Assembly: GCA_958295665.1 (NCBI GenBank)
Contig: OY282558.1
Span: 189,957,586 to 190,021,585 of the forward strand
Direction of reading: 5' to 3'
DNA from: Tipula vernalis
Lineage: Eukaryota; Arthropoda; Insecta; Diptera; Tipulidae
Length of the DNA: 64,000 bases
Of the stretch, positions 1 through 11,549 are shown one piece after another. Under the pieces are notes generated by a model. The model was not told where the DNA came from. It saw only the letters and a program-made list of their open reading frames with translations, and searched no databases. Both the position numbers and the translations under genes were made by a program. Every line of letters starts with the position of its first letter. Positions within the stretch are counted from its first letter, which is position 1.

Positions 1-756
1 GTGTGTGGCACGTTACAAAGCTTGTATCTCAATGTCCATAACCGAGCGAATATCCGTAGCAGGGTGAATTAGGGTAATTAAGGAATTTATCTATAGATCT
101 ATTTGATGGACATACATCGAAATAACGCATGATCATACAGGGGAAAAAAATGAATATGGCGATAATTTTGCGGATGCTAGATTTAATTGTTTCCAACGCA
201 AGGCCCTTGGCAAAAATAAATTACAGCCAAATGGACAAATTAGAGTTTCGCCGACGGTTAGAAAGGGCTTTACTAATTCGTCATAAGAAATTTACAAACA
301 ATAGACAAATCAACCAAACAGCCAGGATGTTTATCAAAAGGAGCACGTTTACGTTGTAAACAAAATAACGCACAAACAAACAAACACACTACAAGTGCGA
401 TATATGCAATTTTGCAATGCACACAAAATGTTCATCAACTTATTGGCCTATTGCAAAAACAGGACTTTATCACTAATGGATTAAGAGGATTTGTATTACA
501 TCATTAAAAAAAGTATCTACCATATGATTTTGGTTATAAAGCTGGATAAACTAATTCTCCTGGGTTATAAAGTACTGGAGACGTAGTCCAATGGTTCCAT
601 ATTCATATGCTTCAAAATTTGGACTTGTGAACGGTACCTACCTAAACTAAAGATTGAAAGATTTTGATGAAACTAAAAGATTCTCGCTTTTAAAATGGGC
701 TAGAGTTCCATTTGCTATCTTATAGTCTCAGGAATTTGAAAGTCAGTGAAGAAATT

Positions 757-965
757 CAGTTGAAAATTTTCTTTTGGTCAAACTTATTTTGTAACATAAT
801 TGCACGAAGGAACAAAATAATTATTTTATATTACAGATTTAAAATTTCTGTAAAATAATTCCAGGGTTAAAGTTAAAGTCTTAACTTATAAGGAGCCAAT
901 ACTAGAGGGTTAATGTTAAAGTCTTAACTTATAAGGAGCCAATACTAGAGGTAACGCTAAGTTGG
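757..965 (+). repeat. Dispersed repeat, inverted partner at 17530-17715
   Basis: The block with AATTGCACGAAGGAACAAAA, a TTACAGATTTAAAAT stretch and the CTTATAAGGAGCCAATACTAGAG end is found reverse-complemented at about 17530-17715, roughly 85% alike by eye. It is non-coding and AT-rich. Its family is unknown; an LTR or satellite fragment is possible. Confidence 0.7.
864..949. repeat. 43-bp tandem duplication
   Basis: Two adjacent 43-bp units (864-906 and 907-949) differ at about one position. Each contains TCTTAACTTATAAGGAGCC. The same sequence, in inverted orientation and diverged, occurs as a single unit around 17535-17580. Confidence 0.85.
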
Positions 966-999
966 TCGGCTTTACTAGTACCAAGATACTTTGAGAATT

Positions 1000-3391
1000 T
1001 CATTTTTTTAACAATAACCATAGTGTCTATAGTTGTAAGTCCAAATATCGATGCAGGTATTGCAATAGAAAACATCATAGTTTAATCCACGAGAATCAAG
1101 CAACAAGCCCCGATTTGAAGGGAATAGGAGCAACAACAAATGGTTCCACAAAGGGGTTAGTATCGTTAGTTCTAAATCCATGGAATAGAGATAAACCACA
1201 CAAACAAATTGAAGCTTTTATTTTCCCAAAACTAACAGCTAAACTGTCGCCAGTTTCGCAATATATAGCAGATCCATAATTTTATAACGATATTTTCTTC
1301 GAAATCCTTTCGGAAGAAAAATTAATTGCCGAGAAGCTATACATTCAGAAACCCCAATTGGGGTGGGTAGTTGCAGGACAATGCACCGGAGCACAATAAC
1401 AACAGGTAATTACTGCTAACATCGACCAACCAGATGAAAGCTTGGACCAATTATTAAAGAAATTCTGGGAAATTGAAGCAGTCGCCGAAACGAACCTCAA
1501 TTTGCCTAAAGAAGAGGAATTATGTGAAAATCATTTTAAAAGCAGCACAATGATAGGCATTACCAGTAGGTTTAGAGTACGCCTGCCATTTTAGTTGTCA
1601 CCATCCAAATTGGGAAATTCATTTCTAAAGGCAGCACAAAGAATACACTCAGTAGAAAGAATATTCCTGATTTCATGACAGAATACATTTCGCTGGGACT
1701 TAAAGGATATTACCTACCACACCATGGCGTCAATAAAAACTCCAGCAGTACAACGAAGTTAAGAGTAGTATTAGATGGTTCTGCCAAATTGACTTCGGGA
1801 ATATTCTTAAATGATTGATTTGTGGTCGGGTCAACCGTACAATCGACTTTATTGTATATTTTAATACGCTTAAACGGATCGTTTGGCGAGCAGCACCCCA
1901 TAAACCTTTTACCATCTATAAACTGCAAATGTTGACATATGGCACAGCAAAGTGCAACTTATCTAGCCATCTGCGCGCTAAATGAAGCCACCGAGAGATA
2001 CAAAATCAAATTTCCAGAAGCAGTACAGCACATAAGAAGCAATGTTTATGTAGATGATTTGATGTCAGGAGTCGACTCAACGGAAGACGCCATAAAACTG
2101 AAGCATGAAATAGATTTCATATTATCCAGTTTTGGTTTCCAGCTCAGAAGATGGTTGACCAATTATGAAAGGTTGCTGAACGGCGCTACCAAACCTACCA
2201 ACCAAACGAACGTATTAGAAATCGAGGAATCGAACTCAGTGAAAGTGCTAGACCTGATTTGAATTCAAGGTAAATTTAAACCAGAGACTGACCTCAACAA
2301 AGAGTTAAATCCAGTCAGGAAAAAATCGGCTAAATGACCCCTTGGGATGGATTGCCCCGGTAACAGTCAGAGTAAACATATTCCGTCAAACGTTATGGCT
2401 CAAAAATGTAGAATTGGATGACTAATTAACAGATGACTCAAAAGCAGAATGGTTGAAAATTCGGTGAAAATGAGCAGATCTCAATGGAAACATGTAAGTC
2501 CAGAGGATAACCCGGCGTATTTTGCGTCCAGGGGGGTCGAACCAGAAAATTTACAAAATATTAGCTTGTGGTGGAATAGTCCAACCTTGGTAGCAAACTC
2601 AAAAAATTGACCAAAAAATTTAGACAAACAATTTACCACAATTCAGAAAATAAAAACCGAATCAACACACCAAATATAATGGATGATCTGATTGAGAAGT
2701 CATCCAGCATCAGTAAAACAGTGCGAATCTTGGCGTATGTACTGCGATTTGTGAATATGAGATCAAAGCGAGCACCAAAAATTCCTTTACGATAAATCTT
2801 CTCACATCAGAATATAAATAATCTCAATTTCTCATCTTCCATCATTTACAACACAAACAATTTGAATTCGAAATTAAATCTATTACAACCATTAAGCAAA
2901 TACCACCTTCAAGTAGCCTAAAATATCTAAATCCAATTATCGATGACCACGGACTACTGCGAGTTTTCGGAAGAATACGAAATGCATCCATAACATATGA
3001 CATCAAACATCCATTAATACTCACAGCAAGGAAAATACTAGCAGAAACAATCGAAAGGGAACATTAAAAAATACCTACATGCTGGGACAACATTAATGAT
3101 GGCCATTTTTCGACAGAAATTTAATCAGAAAGGTCGTCCACTGACAGAACTTAATCAAGTCATTAGGGGTCTTCCGAGTCCAAGGACAGGACTAATCACA
3201 CCGTTCTTTAAAGTTGGAGTGGATTACGCATCTCCAATTCAAACGTATTCAGTGAGAGACAGGGGGTAGAAAATATATAAAAGATCTGCATCTTCATATG
3301 TCTAGCCACCAAAGCTGTACAGATGGAGCTTGTTTCCGACCTTACCCCGGATGTCTATATTGCAGCGCTTCAAAAATGTGTGGCTCTTAGA
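1000..3391 (+). pseudogene. BEL/Pao retrotransposon pol relic, part 1 (protease end to integrase core)
   Basis: Broken translation in changing frames follows the BEL/Pao pol order. Around 1.26-1.38 kb there is the protease/RT linker (…LGWVVAGQC). From 1.44 kb comes the segment with FWEIEAV, then LGNSFLKAAQRIHSVER at about 1610-1660. The RT entry YYLPHHGV and KLRVVLDGSAK lies at 1.70-1.80 kb. An open stretch at 1939-2262 carries the catalytic box NVYVDDLMSG, the YVDD form typical of BEL. The RNase H/integrase linker (2607-2795) and NPIIDDHGLLRVFGRIRNAS (near 2930-2990) follow. The integrase core begins with VGVDYAS and CLATKAVQMELVSDLTPD. Many stops, frameshifts and a deletion inside RT make it a dead copy. 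The frame stops matching BEL exactly at 3391, where the MULE target duplication ends. Confidence 0.85.
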
Positions 3392-4103
3392 ATGTATAAG
3401 AAGTTAGCCCAGGATTTTCATCCAAGGAAATCGAAATTGTTAACACTTAAACTATCGCGATACTATCCCAGGAAATCACTAACATTCTATTATTTTGTAC
3501 CATCCGAAGAAATCATTGAAATGCTAGTATGTATTTTTAGAAATCCCAGGATATAAACATATATACATATATCATTATATGTATATATCGCAATTAAATA
3601 TAAGTAAACTTGTACATAATTTTAAAAGCAGTAATTAAAATAAAATATATGTAATCATTCTAATTATGAATCCACGTAACAATAAAAATTGGGTATATTC
3701 ACAATTAATTTCAGATAAATTAATATATTGAATTAAGCTCAATTTAAAAATATGTTCTAAAAATTAATAAACAGGAAAAAATTCTTATAACATAAGTATG
3801 CATGGGCTGGACATGACACAGTATATTAAGCCAACAATAAAGAATGATTAAGTTACCTAGAAAGGGGACTTCAAAGCATCTAATATCGATAAAAATGAGT
3901 TGGGATCTGGTTACAATTTATCAAAACGTACCAAATTTTTCAATATCAGTATGGAGGTGCCTACACTAAGCCAAATCACACGAATCTCAGAGATGTCCTC
4001 AGGTAGTGACTACATTAGCTTGAAAGGTAATATAATTACCCTTTAAATTAGGTACGCTTCATTCTATAAAAAAAACTTGGGCTATGGTTACAATTTTTCA
4101 AAT
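3392..4103 (+). repeat. Left terminal inverted repeat of the MULE
   Basis: About 710 bp, matching the reverse complement of 12362-13065 at roughly 95% by eye. The outer 160 bp carries iterated copies of ATCCCAGGAAATC: 3420-3432 (one change), 3465-3477 (perfect), 3502-3514 (two changes), and a partial copy at 3543-3553. Such subterminal repeats are candidate transposase-binding sites. An AT palindrome of ATATGTATA units follows at about 3557-3590. Confidence 0.85.
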
Positions 4104-4317
4104 CGTACCAAATTAAATTGAATCTTGGGATAGATTCAAAACGCATACAAAATTATATACTTAAACATATTGCTATTTAGAAAATTTTGAAAAAACTTTT
4201 TTGATAATTTATTAGCCCTCTTGTAAGATACAGCGATGCAACACATACCCCTATAACCTGCCCGAAATTAAAAGGAAGACATTAATGTAAGTTTCGTCTA
4301 AATCGGCCCATTAGTTT

Positions 4318-6439
4318 TTAAACAGATTTTTCGTATAGAATTAAATGAGGAAGTACTTTATGAGATTTCGTAATATTTGTTAGAGAAGTTAGTTCTTTTA
4401 TGTCGTCATATATCTTGCAAAGATCCTTCCGGAAACAGTATGCTACATAATGTCCCACAACGATAGAGGGACTTTGTGGTATATAATTGATAAATGAACT
4501 TATTTTGAAGGTTTCATTAAAAATTGTAACTACTTGAGGTATGTCACAGATTGAAATTTTAGTCGGATTTATGGATGGTTCAACATAAATAAACGCAATT
4601 TCACTAGTAAAAATTTGCCGTTTGTGCTGATTAATGCAAACTGGACAAATCGATAAAATAGTATCTTCCAGGCAGTTAACAACATTTTTAATCCTAATTT
4701 GTTTAGTTTAAAAAAGTTTATGGAGATATAATTTAATAAATCTATTATAGTTTCGTCGCATGTTAAATATTTTAACACTGACTGGGCACTATAATAATTG
4801 AATAATTTCAGCACAAAAGTTGATCTTTTTGTTATATTATTTGTACAATCTCTTTCAGTTCCAAATATTTGTGCTAAAATTGAGAAACGGGATTTTTCGG
4901 CACTGACTATATTATCGTCTTTTAAAACTCTAATAAGGTTAGTAAAATCGTTTTCACATGTGAAATGGTTTAAAGGTTTCAAATTCAAAATACATTTAGT
5001 AAACGAATCAAAGGAACATGTATTAAAATAATTTTCTCCTGTTATTGACCCATTTTTTAAATATGGAAGATATGGACTTTTTAATTTTTATCTTTCACTG
5101 TTCCACTGGATTCCTCATATAATTTTTTATTTACAGTTAACGTCTGAATAAAATGACTTTTTCTTTCTTGTTCGGTCATTGTGTTTAATCCTTTTATGAT
5201 TGGCTGATCAAAATTGGTGGTTGATTTTTTTAAAGCACTTTTACTCTTTCTCCAAGTTTCTTCTAAATTTAAAATTTCAGCATACGGTATTTCTTCATTG
5301 ACACTATTATTTTTATTCCTAATTGAATGCTCTTTCGATTTTACATGCTGTTTTGGTATTTTTATTGTGAATCGTTTTAGGATATATTCGTTTCGAATAT
5401 TAATTTCTTTTAAAAATCTCAGCGTTTTAGTTGGCAATTTTCCCAATGCAGCATTCCGGTTAACTCTCCTTTTTATCGTACCAAAATAATTTTCAATATG
5501 GCTGTTGCTCAACCTGCGGGAATGAAAAATACCCGACCAAAACGGAAGAAAAGTAAGATATTTTTTAAAAATTATATCAAGAAATGAAGGGTTGTAATAA
5601 ACATTTAAGGAATCTGTATTTACTGATAATCTAGATTCCAATTCACTATTTTCAGAAATTAATTTGAAGGTCTCGTAAAAGAGACTTTGAGAATAAAGGG
5701 TTTTATTAAAATTCCTAATATCCTCAAAATTATCTTCATCCATCCAAATAATTTCGGATGTTTTAGGAGTTTCTAAATATATACTGATATCATTTTTTAT
5801 AAGCTTTATATTTTCATCCAGTGCATTCAGTACTGTAGGTGTTAAATATTTTGACTTTAATATATTAGATAAATATTTCCAAACTGATTTTATCAATTCA
5901 AAATTGTCAAACAAAAATAATGATGCCAATATTTCTTTAATTATTCTAGTTTCCTTAGTTTTCTTTGTAAAGGCCTTATTTATGTCATCTGTAATGTTAT
6001 GCATTAAGTGCGAAACACATTAATGCAGTTTTACAACGCCAGCAATTTCAGTTTTATTAATTAAAGAAGAATAAGTCAAATTTAAATATTGAATTATATC
6101 AATTTTAATAAATGAATCCATAACTGCATTGATTTCAGCAAAGTTGCAGTCAGTAACAACTGATTCAAAAATTGACCTTATTTTTTCTTTATGCTCCAAT
6201 TCTATACGATACGACCTTAGCCATGCCCCTATTGTATCAATATTGTGACTTGTACTGATCATATCCGTTATAGGAAATGGATCTGATGGTTCAGTGTCAT
6301 TAACTTTAATAGGTATAACCAGTGCATAGTACAGTATGTTAGAAATATTGAGATCTGGCGGTTTTACCAATCCACCTGTTGCATCTAAATATGCAATTAG
6401 CTTTTCTTTTGTATTACGTTTTAATAATGATTTAATCAT
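4318..6439 (-). pseudogene. MULE transposase, catalytic core plus USP-like C-terminal domain
   Basis: Reading down the - strand from 6439, YLDATGG supplies the first catalytic Asp and VVTDCNFAEINAV the second. After one in-frame stop (about 6020) CVSHLMH continues, the C..H block seen in MULE transposases. RLSNSHIENYFGTIKRR at about 5475-5525 holds the expected catalytic Glu. After a frameshift near 5080 the frame gives NTCSFDS (Cys codon 5016-5018). A second shift near 4650 gives a CPVC zinc-type pair, and GHYVAYC (His codon 4450-4452) is followed by KIYDD before the stop at 4318. NTC-FDS plus GHYVAY…YDD is the Cys-box/His-box layout of ubiquitin-specific-protease folds. At least one stop and two frameshifts make it inactive. 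The N-terminal part lies beyond the LINE insertion. Confidence 0.75.
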
Positions 6440-6682
6440 TGATATTTATTTAATTCCATTTTTACTACAACATGACAACTAGGTAATTTTACGTAATTAC
6501 CCTGTAATTACGCTGTATAAACAGCAACAAATCCACTTAATCTACATTAGTTTGTACCACAGATCAGTAAAGGAAGAAAAATTATAAAAAATATGAAGAG
6601 ATAAAAATAAAACTAAAACTAAAACTAAGTCTTCAGATTTATAACTAATTATAAATAACTGTAAACCAATAATTACATACAG

Positions 6683-9603
6683 CTATAGATTATTAAGATA
6701 ATTCACGCATTCCACCCTAAACGTGTCCAAAGGTGTCAAACATTTAATATGTGTTGGAATAGTATTCCATAGCCTAGCACCTCTCCTTATAAATGACCCT
6801 TTCATATAATTGGTGCGAGTGTTTGGCAATATTATGTTTTGTGTCCGTAATGACTGAGCAAATACAAGCTTATGATATAGATATTGAGGTTGACGAGTTG
6901 TAATAATTGTGTACATTAAAACTAGAATTCTAAGATCAAAATAATTCTCCAAAGAGCATCCAAAAATCTTATTATAGTAAGGTGTCAATCGATCCCTGCG
7001 TTTCAATCCAAAAATATATCTTAGGCATGAATTATACACTCTTTTAATTTTGGTAAATAAGCAAAAACTTAATTCGGAAAACACCAGATCACAATAAAAC
7101 AGATTACTAAGAATTAAAGATCTAGCTAACAGCATCCTGACCTTGATTGGAGTAAATGCAGAGTTACGCCAAAGCATTCGCAGCCCAATGAACATCTGCA
7201 CAATAGAATTCACATGCACATTCCAATCCAAGTGTTTATCCAAGGTCACACCCAAGTTCCTTACTGATTCACTAAAAGGTATATTGTCATTACCAACTCT
7301 AACAGAAGTTAAGTCCAAGTCATAAGTAAAAGGATTACGCTTCTGGGAAAACATAATCACCTGGGACTTTTTCGAATTTAATAACAATTGATTCTCCGCC
7401 GACCACTCAATAATATTATTAATATCCCTGTTCATATATCCAATCACTTCGTTAGTAGCTACCATTCTATCACAATTATCAATCTCAATTTCCCTAAAAA
7501 TTTGGAGATCATCCGCAAACAAATGATAATGAGGGTGTCGAATAGAACTTCCAATATCGTTTATATACATTGCTAATATTAAGGGCCCCATAATAGATCC
7601 CTGGGGGACACCAGTAGGCAGAGGCAAATAACCAAATTTAACTCCATTAACTTCAACAAATTGAAAGCGATCAGTTAAATAAGATAACATTAATTCCGAC
7701 GCATTAGATGAAAAACTGAAGCAGTTTCTCAATTTATAACAAAATTTAACGAATGATATACAGTTAAAAGCTTTACTGAAATCAAGTAGACATAGCAGGA
7801 CATAATTGCCCCTGTCCAAGCAGCTCCTAACAAATTCCATCAAATCCACTAACACCGTTGCAGTACTATGTCTTTCCCTAAACCCTGACTGCTGAGAAGA
7901 TAATAAGTTACTTGTATTAAGGTATTGTTTAATCTGATCGGAAATAATTCTTTCGAACACTTTTGAAAGAACTGAGAGTTGAGCAATAGGTCTCACATCA
8001 GACACTAATGCAGGGTCCTTAACTTTAGGTAGCCCAATAAGTCTACTAACTTTCCACACTTTAGGATAATATTTATGTTCCACAATACTATTAAACAAAT
8101 ACGTATAAATGAGGTACAATCACAGGAGCTATAATTTTTAAAAATCTTAGCGGCAAATTGTCAGCACCCATTGCATTAGACGTTAGAGAGCCTAATGCTT
8201 TAAGAACATCGTCATCAGATATAATATTAAAATTGAAGCAATTAGAGTTATTAAAAGAGGTCCCAGTCTCCGAATGCTGCATTCATTATTGGCACTTTAA
8301 CAAACTCCTCATTAAGCTCAGAAGGAGAAAATTTAGAAACAACCTCAGCTGAATCCTTGGTTTTAAACCCATATTTGTCCAAATTCCTCCACAATAATTT
8401 AGTGCCAAGTTCGGGATCCAACTTATCACGCAAAAACTTTCTCTTAGCCGATCTCACCATCTTATTAAGTTCTTTTTCATAACATTTGTAGGTTCGTTTG
8501 TCTTCCTCACAACGAGATCGTTTCCATACATTTTTTGCCATATCAACAAGTTGTTTTTTATTTTTAATAGCATAGCTGAACCATGGGATAGGCTTGATTT
8601 TTTTCCTAATCATTTTAAAGGGAGCATACTGATGCAGCCATGCCGAGATTTTATCATATAAAAACTCAAACTTCCCATTAATTGTATCAAATCTACTCAA
8701 TTCAGTCCAATCAACATTAAGTATATCACAATGAAGGCTGGGAACATCCATATTATCATAGTTGCGCATAAACTTAATCTCATCATTGAGTTGAACCGGT
8801 ATGTTAAAGTCAATTGATATAAGATCATGATCAGTGAAGGATGACTGATGAAAATTAGATGTTTCAAATTGGGTGTTAGAAACAATGTAATCCAGAAGTC
8901 TTTCAGTAGTATCACAAACTCTTGTTGGTTGAGTTAGCGTTGTATGCAAATTAAGTGAATCAAAGATATTTCTTAATTCACGGCTTTCAACCCTGTCTAA
9001 AAAATCAATATTAAGGTCACCCACCAAAATAACCATATCAAAATCCACAACTAAATTAGACAACAGCTCACTCAATTCATTAAGAGGAAGGTCCCGAACA
9101 TGCATATAAGCAACACAAACAACTATATTTAAAGAATTAATACTAAATTCAATTGTTAGATACTCTAAAGTCTCAGAAGAACCCTTTGAATGTATCTTCA
9201 CATGATAATATTTAAAAAAGTCACTACGTACATAGAACGCAACTCCACCACCTCTTCTTCCCACTCTATCATTCCTGAGCAACTTATACCCATCTATTTC
9301 AACACTTTTAAAAGTATGCGATGATTTAAGATTTGATTCAGACACTCCAATAATGTGATGGGAAATGTGCTTAAATTCCATTCTCAACTTATCAATATTC
9401 GCCGAAACACTACGCGCATTAATATGAGATACTTTCAAGCAATTTATCGCTAACGGGGAAATGCGAGGTAAACTATTAAAAAAGCTCATAATCACAACCA
9501 CAATGACAAGCCAGGACACAATGCATGAAAAAACAATAGGCAAAGAAAATAAGAAAAAATATATAAGATAAACTATAAAATCTGAAGACTGTAAAACTAT
9601 CAA
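6683..9603 (-). pseudogene. LINE ORF2: AP endonuclease and reverse transcriptase, frameshifted
   Basis: The first segment (9603-8251) holds an apurinic-type endonuclease: INARS (Asn 62), VSESN (Glu 89), VGDLNIDF (Asp 196/Asn 198) and TDHDLISIDF (Asp 258/His 259). A likelier start than the first Met is Met 39, which removes a hydrophobic leader. Near 8280 the frame shifts to a short segment ending about 8091, and shifts again into the RT segment (8119-6683). That segment contains LLDFSKAF, GVPQGSIMGP and the catalytic FADD at residues 201-204. The C-terminal RRGARLWNTIP block is typical of CR1-like RTs. Two frameshifts disable it. It would nick the target and reverse-transcribe the element RNA in the nucleus. 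Confidence 0.85.
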
Positions 9604-9779
9604 CTACTACATTTAAGATTAACTTAATATCTAAATTCAAAAGTTTACAATACATATTTAATAACTAAACTGAATAAGGCTAAGCACAAAATTTATGCCA
9701 ATCATGCAACTAATCATGCACTTAATGCAAATGTACTCAAAGATAAGGCTATAAGAACAAAATATATAAACTACAAAAT

Positions 9780-9886
9780 ATATAACAGCCGAATGGAACC
9801 ACTTCAAACAGCCATTACAATTCAGCCAATTTTGCTTATGCATAGAAGACTTCTTTTTTGTTACAAATTGCACATTTCTCGCCCAT
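9780..9886 (-). pseudogene. LINE ORF1 remnant with PHD-finger start
   Basis: From the ATG at 9886 the frame reads MGEKCAICNKKEVFYA, then a stop and frameshift, then QNWLNCNGCLKWFH. The C-x2-C … C-x2-C-x2-WFH pattern is the first half of a PHD finger, as found at the start of ORF1 in CR1/L2-type LINEs. The remainder of ORF1 is missing: ORF2 starts less than 300 bp downstream. This copy therefore has an internally deleted ORF1. Confidence 0.55.
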
Positions 9887-10130
9887 AGTTAATTGAGGTT
9901 ATGTTATTTTATTGTAAGTATTAATATTAAAATTTTAGATAAATCCACCTTTACTTATAGATTAATTAATTAGCAATTATAAGCTACCACAACATTAAGC
10001 AGCCTTATACCAGTTTAAAACAAAAAATGTATTAAAACATTAAATATAACAATTAAATACGGACCAATAAAATTTGTACATGTACAACCAATGTCAAACA
10101 CTTAAAACTTATATATTGCTTATGATATTT

Positions 10131-11145
10131 GTGTGTAAATGTAGGAAATGACGTAAAACGGTTCAATAGAAAATTTTTGAAATAAATCAGGATTTAAAAC
10201 CGTTTCTTTTTGCAAATCAATAAAATCGTTTGTGTCATTGTCCTGCTCTTTCAGTGCATCAGAACGAACTTGTCTTAGAACATTCAATAACTTTACCTTA
10301 GAAGTATTAAATTTGGTTAGAAATAATGGATCCTTCAGCGGTTGTTTTCGAAATTTGTTTTTTTATTAACGCTCTTTCGGATCCTCTTAACTGACGAGTT
10401 TTCATCATTTTGTGGCATATAGTTTCAGTTGTAGTATACATTTTGAAAATTCGCGGTTTAAATTTTTATTTATTAATTTATACTTTCGGCATTCATCATG
10501 TTCACAATAAGCTATAATATTAATAGATGATTTTAAGTAATCTGTAGATTTGATGTTTATTAAACATCCTGTTTTATTACTTAATAAATCGGATATAATG
10601 TTGGGATATTTAAATGTATTAAATTTTTTTGTTTCGTTCGAATATAATTCAGGCCAACTATCTTATTGTATATCACCAACATACACATTATACTCAGAAT
10701 TATATACAGGTACAGAATTTTTGTTTGGGCGTATCTCTTTTTTTGGTATCACTTTTCTTGGTTCAAAGATATCATCTGAATTTTCTGTTTGTTTATCGAA
10801 ATCGGAATCAACATCATTGTGTTCTGTTACACAAATTTCGAGTTTATCTTGGTCTGACTGTTGCTTAGAATCATGATGGCTATTGTTAGTTAAATTATGT
10901 GATGTATTAAACTGATCGCCTATTAATTGTCCATATTTATTTAGAACATAAACAACCTTGCTGCGATTTCTTTTATCATTTATTATTTTTAATTCGCGGC
11001 ATAGATTACCAATTAATTGGTAGTGTTGTCTTTTTCCAAATTTGAACTCATTGAGATCCCTAATATTCAATCTAGTTAAGGCCTCAACCACACTTGTTAG
11101 ATTAACTGGTTTTCGTTGCGACTTGTAATTATATTTGTCCGACAT
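10131..11145 (-). pseudogene. MULE transposase, N-terminal part
   Basis: The Met codon at 11145 starts MSDKYNYKSQRKPVN, a basic N-terminus. It is followed by an acidic, Asn/Asp-rich stretch and, after one in-frame stop near 10663, by a segment with a Cys/His cluster (CEHDECRKYK), probably the zinc DNA-binding region common at the N-terminus of MULE transposases. A further stop and frameshift precede QLRGSERALIKKQI and LFQKFSIEPFYVISYIYTQI. That block normally stands just ahead of the first catalytic Asp. The frame breaks at the LINE target duplication (10123-10130) and resumes at 6447. The longer open frame starting at 11334 has an implausible hydrophobic leader, so the internal Met was chosen. 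Confidence 0.7.
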
Positions 11146-11549
11146 AATACTAAACGGTTTAACAAAAAAATTATAATTGAATAAAAATAAAAAATAAAAA
11201 AAAGAATTAAATAGCAAACGAATTATTCTGTAAGTATAGCAATACTCAAAAAATATTAACGATACAAAACGGTACAAGAAAAAATCAAAACGGTAAAAGA
11301 GAAACAGCTGAGATAAAATATTTAAAAAAATCAAATCAAATCAAACCAAAATCGGTTTTAAAGGAAGCCCAGGGAAATGCGAGGGTCACGAAGTTTTTAA
11401 AAAAAACTGTTTATAATATCGTAAAAATACACAAAAAGAACACAAAAAATGTACACAATGGAAACGAACAGAACGATCGTTGAAATATTAGTGAAACGCA
11501 ACGGAACAAAATTTTCTCTAGAAAGAGAAAGTTTGTCTATATTAATTAA

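Larger units (their letters stand above)
1..999. other. AT-rich flank, probably upstream part of the BEL relic
   Basis: No gene is recognised here. A 76-codon open frame at 129-359 (+) is rich in basic residues but matches nothing I know. Recognisable BEL pol translation starts downstream near 1.2 kb, so this stretch may be decayed BEL gag or leader sequence; that is inference from position only. It contains a 43-bp tandem duplication (864-949) and a segment that recurs in inverted orientation near 17.5 kb. Confidence 0.35.
6448..10122 (-). mobile_element. CR1/L2-group non-LTR retrotransposon nested in the MULE transposase
   Basis: A 3.7 kb LINE flanked by the 8-bp duplication TGATATTT (6440-6447 and 10123-10130, + strand), which falls inside the transposase frame. 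Its 5' end is at 10122. It carries a stump of a PHD-finger ORF1, then an ORF2 with AP endonuclease and RT but no RNase H, a 3' UTR with TTTTAG-type repeats (around 6600-6625), and an AAAT-type tail. An endonuclease-RT protein with a PHD-type ORF1 points to the CR1/L2/Kiri assemblage; the exact clade is not resolved by eye. Confidence 0.8.

Noticed and set aside
1710..1928. Overlapping - strand frames of 61-72 codons
   Set aside because: They are antisense to a recognisable BEL RT segment on the + strand.
3323..3556. Open frame running from BEL into the MULE left arm
   Set aside because: It is a chimera across the insertion border; the mirrored frame at 12901-13152 shows that the arm part is simply inverted repeat sequence.
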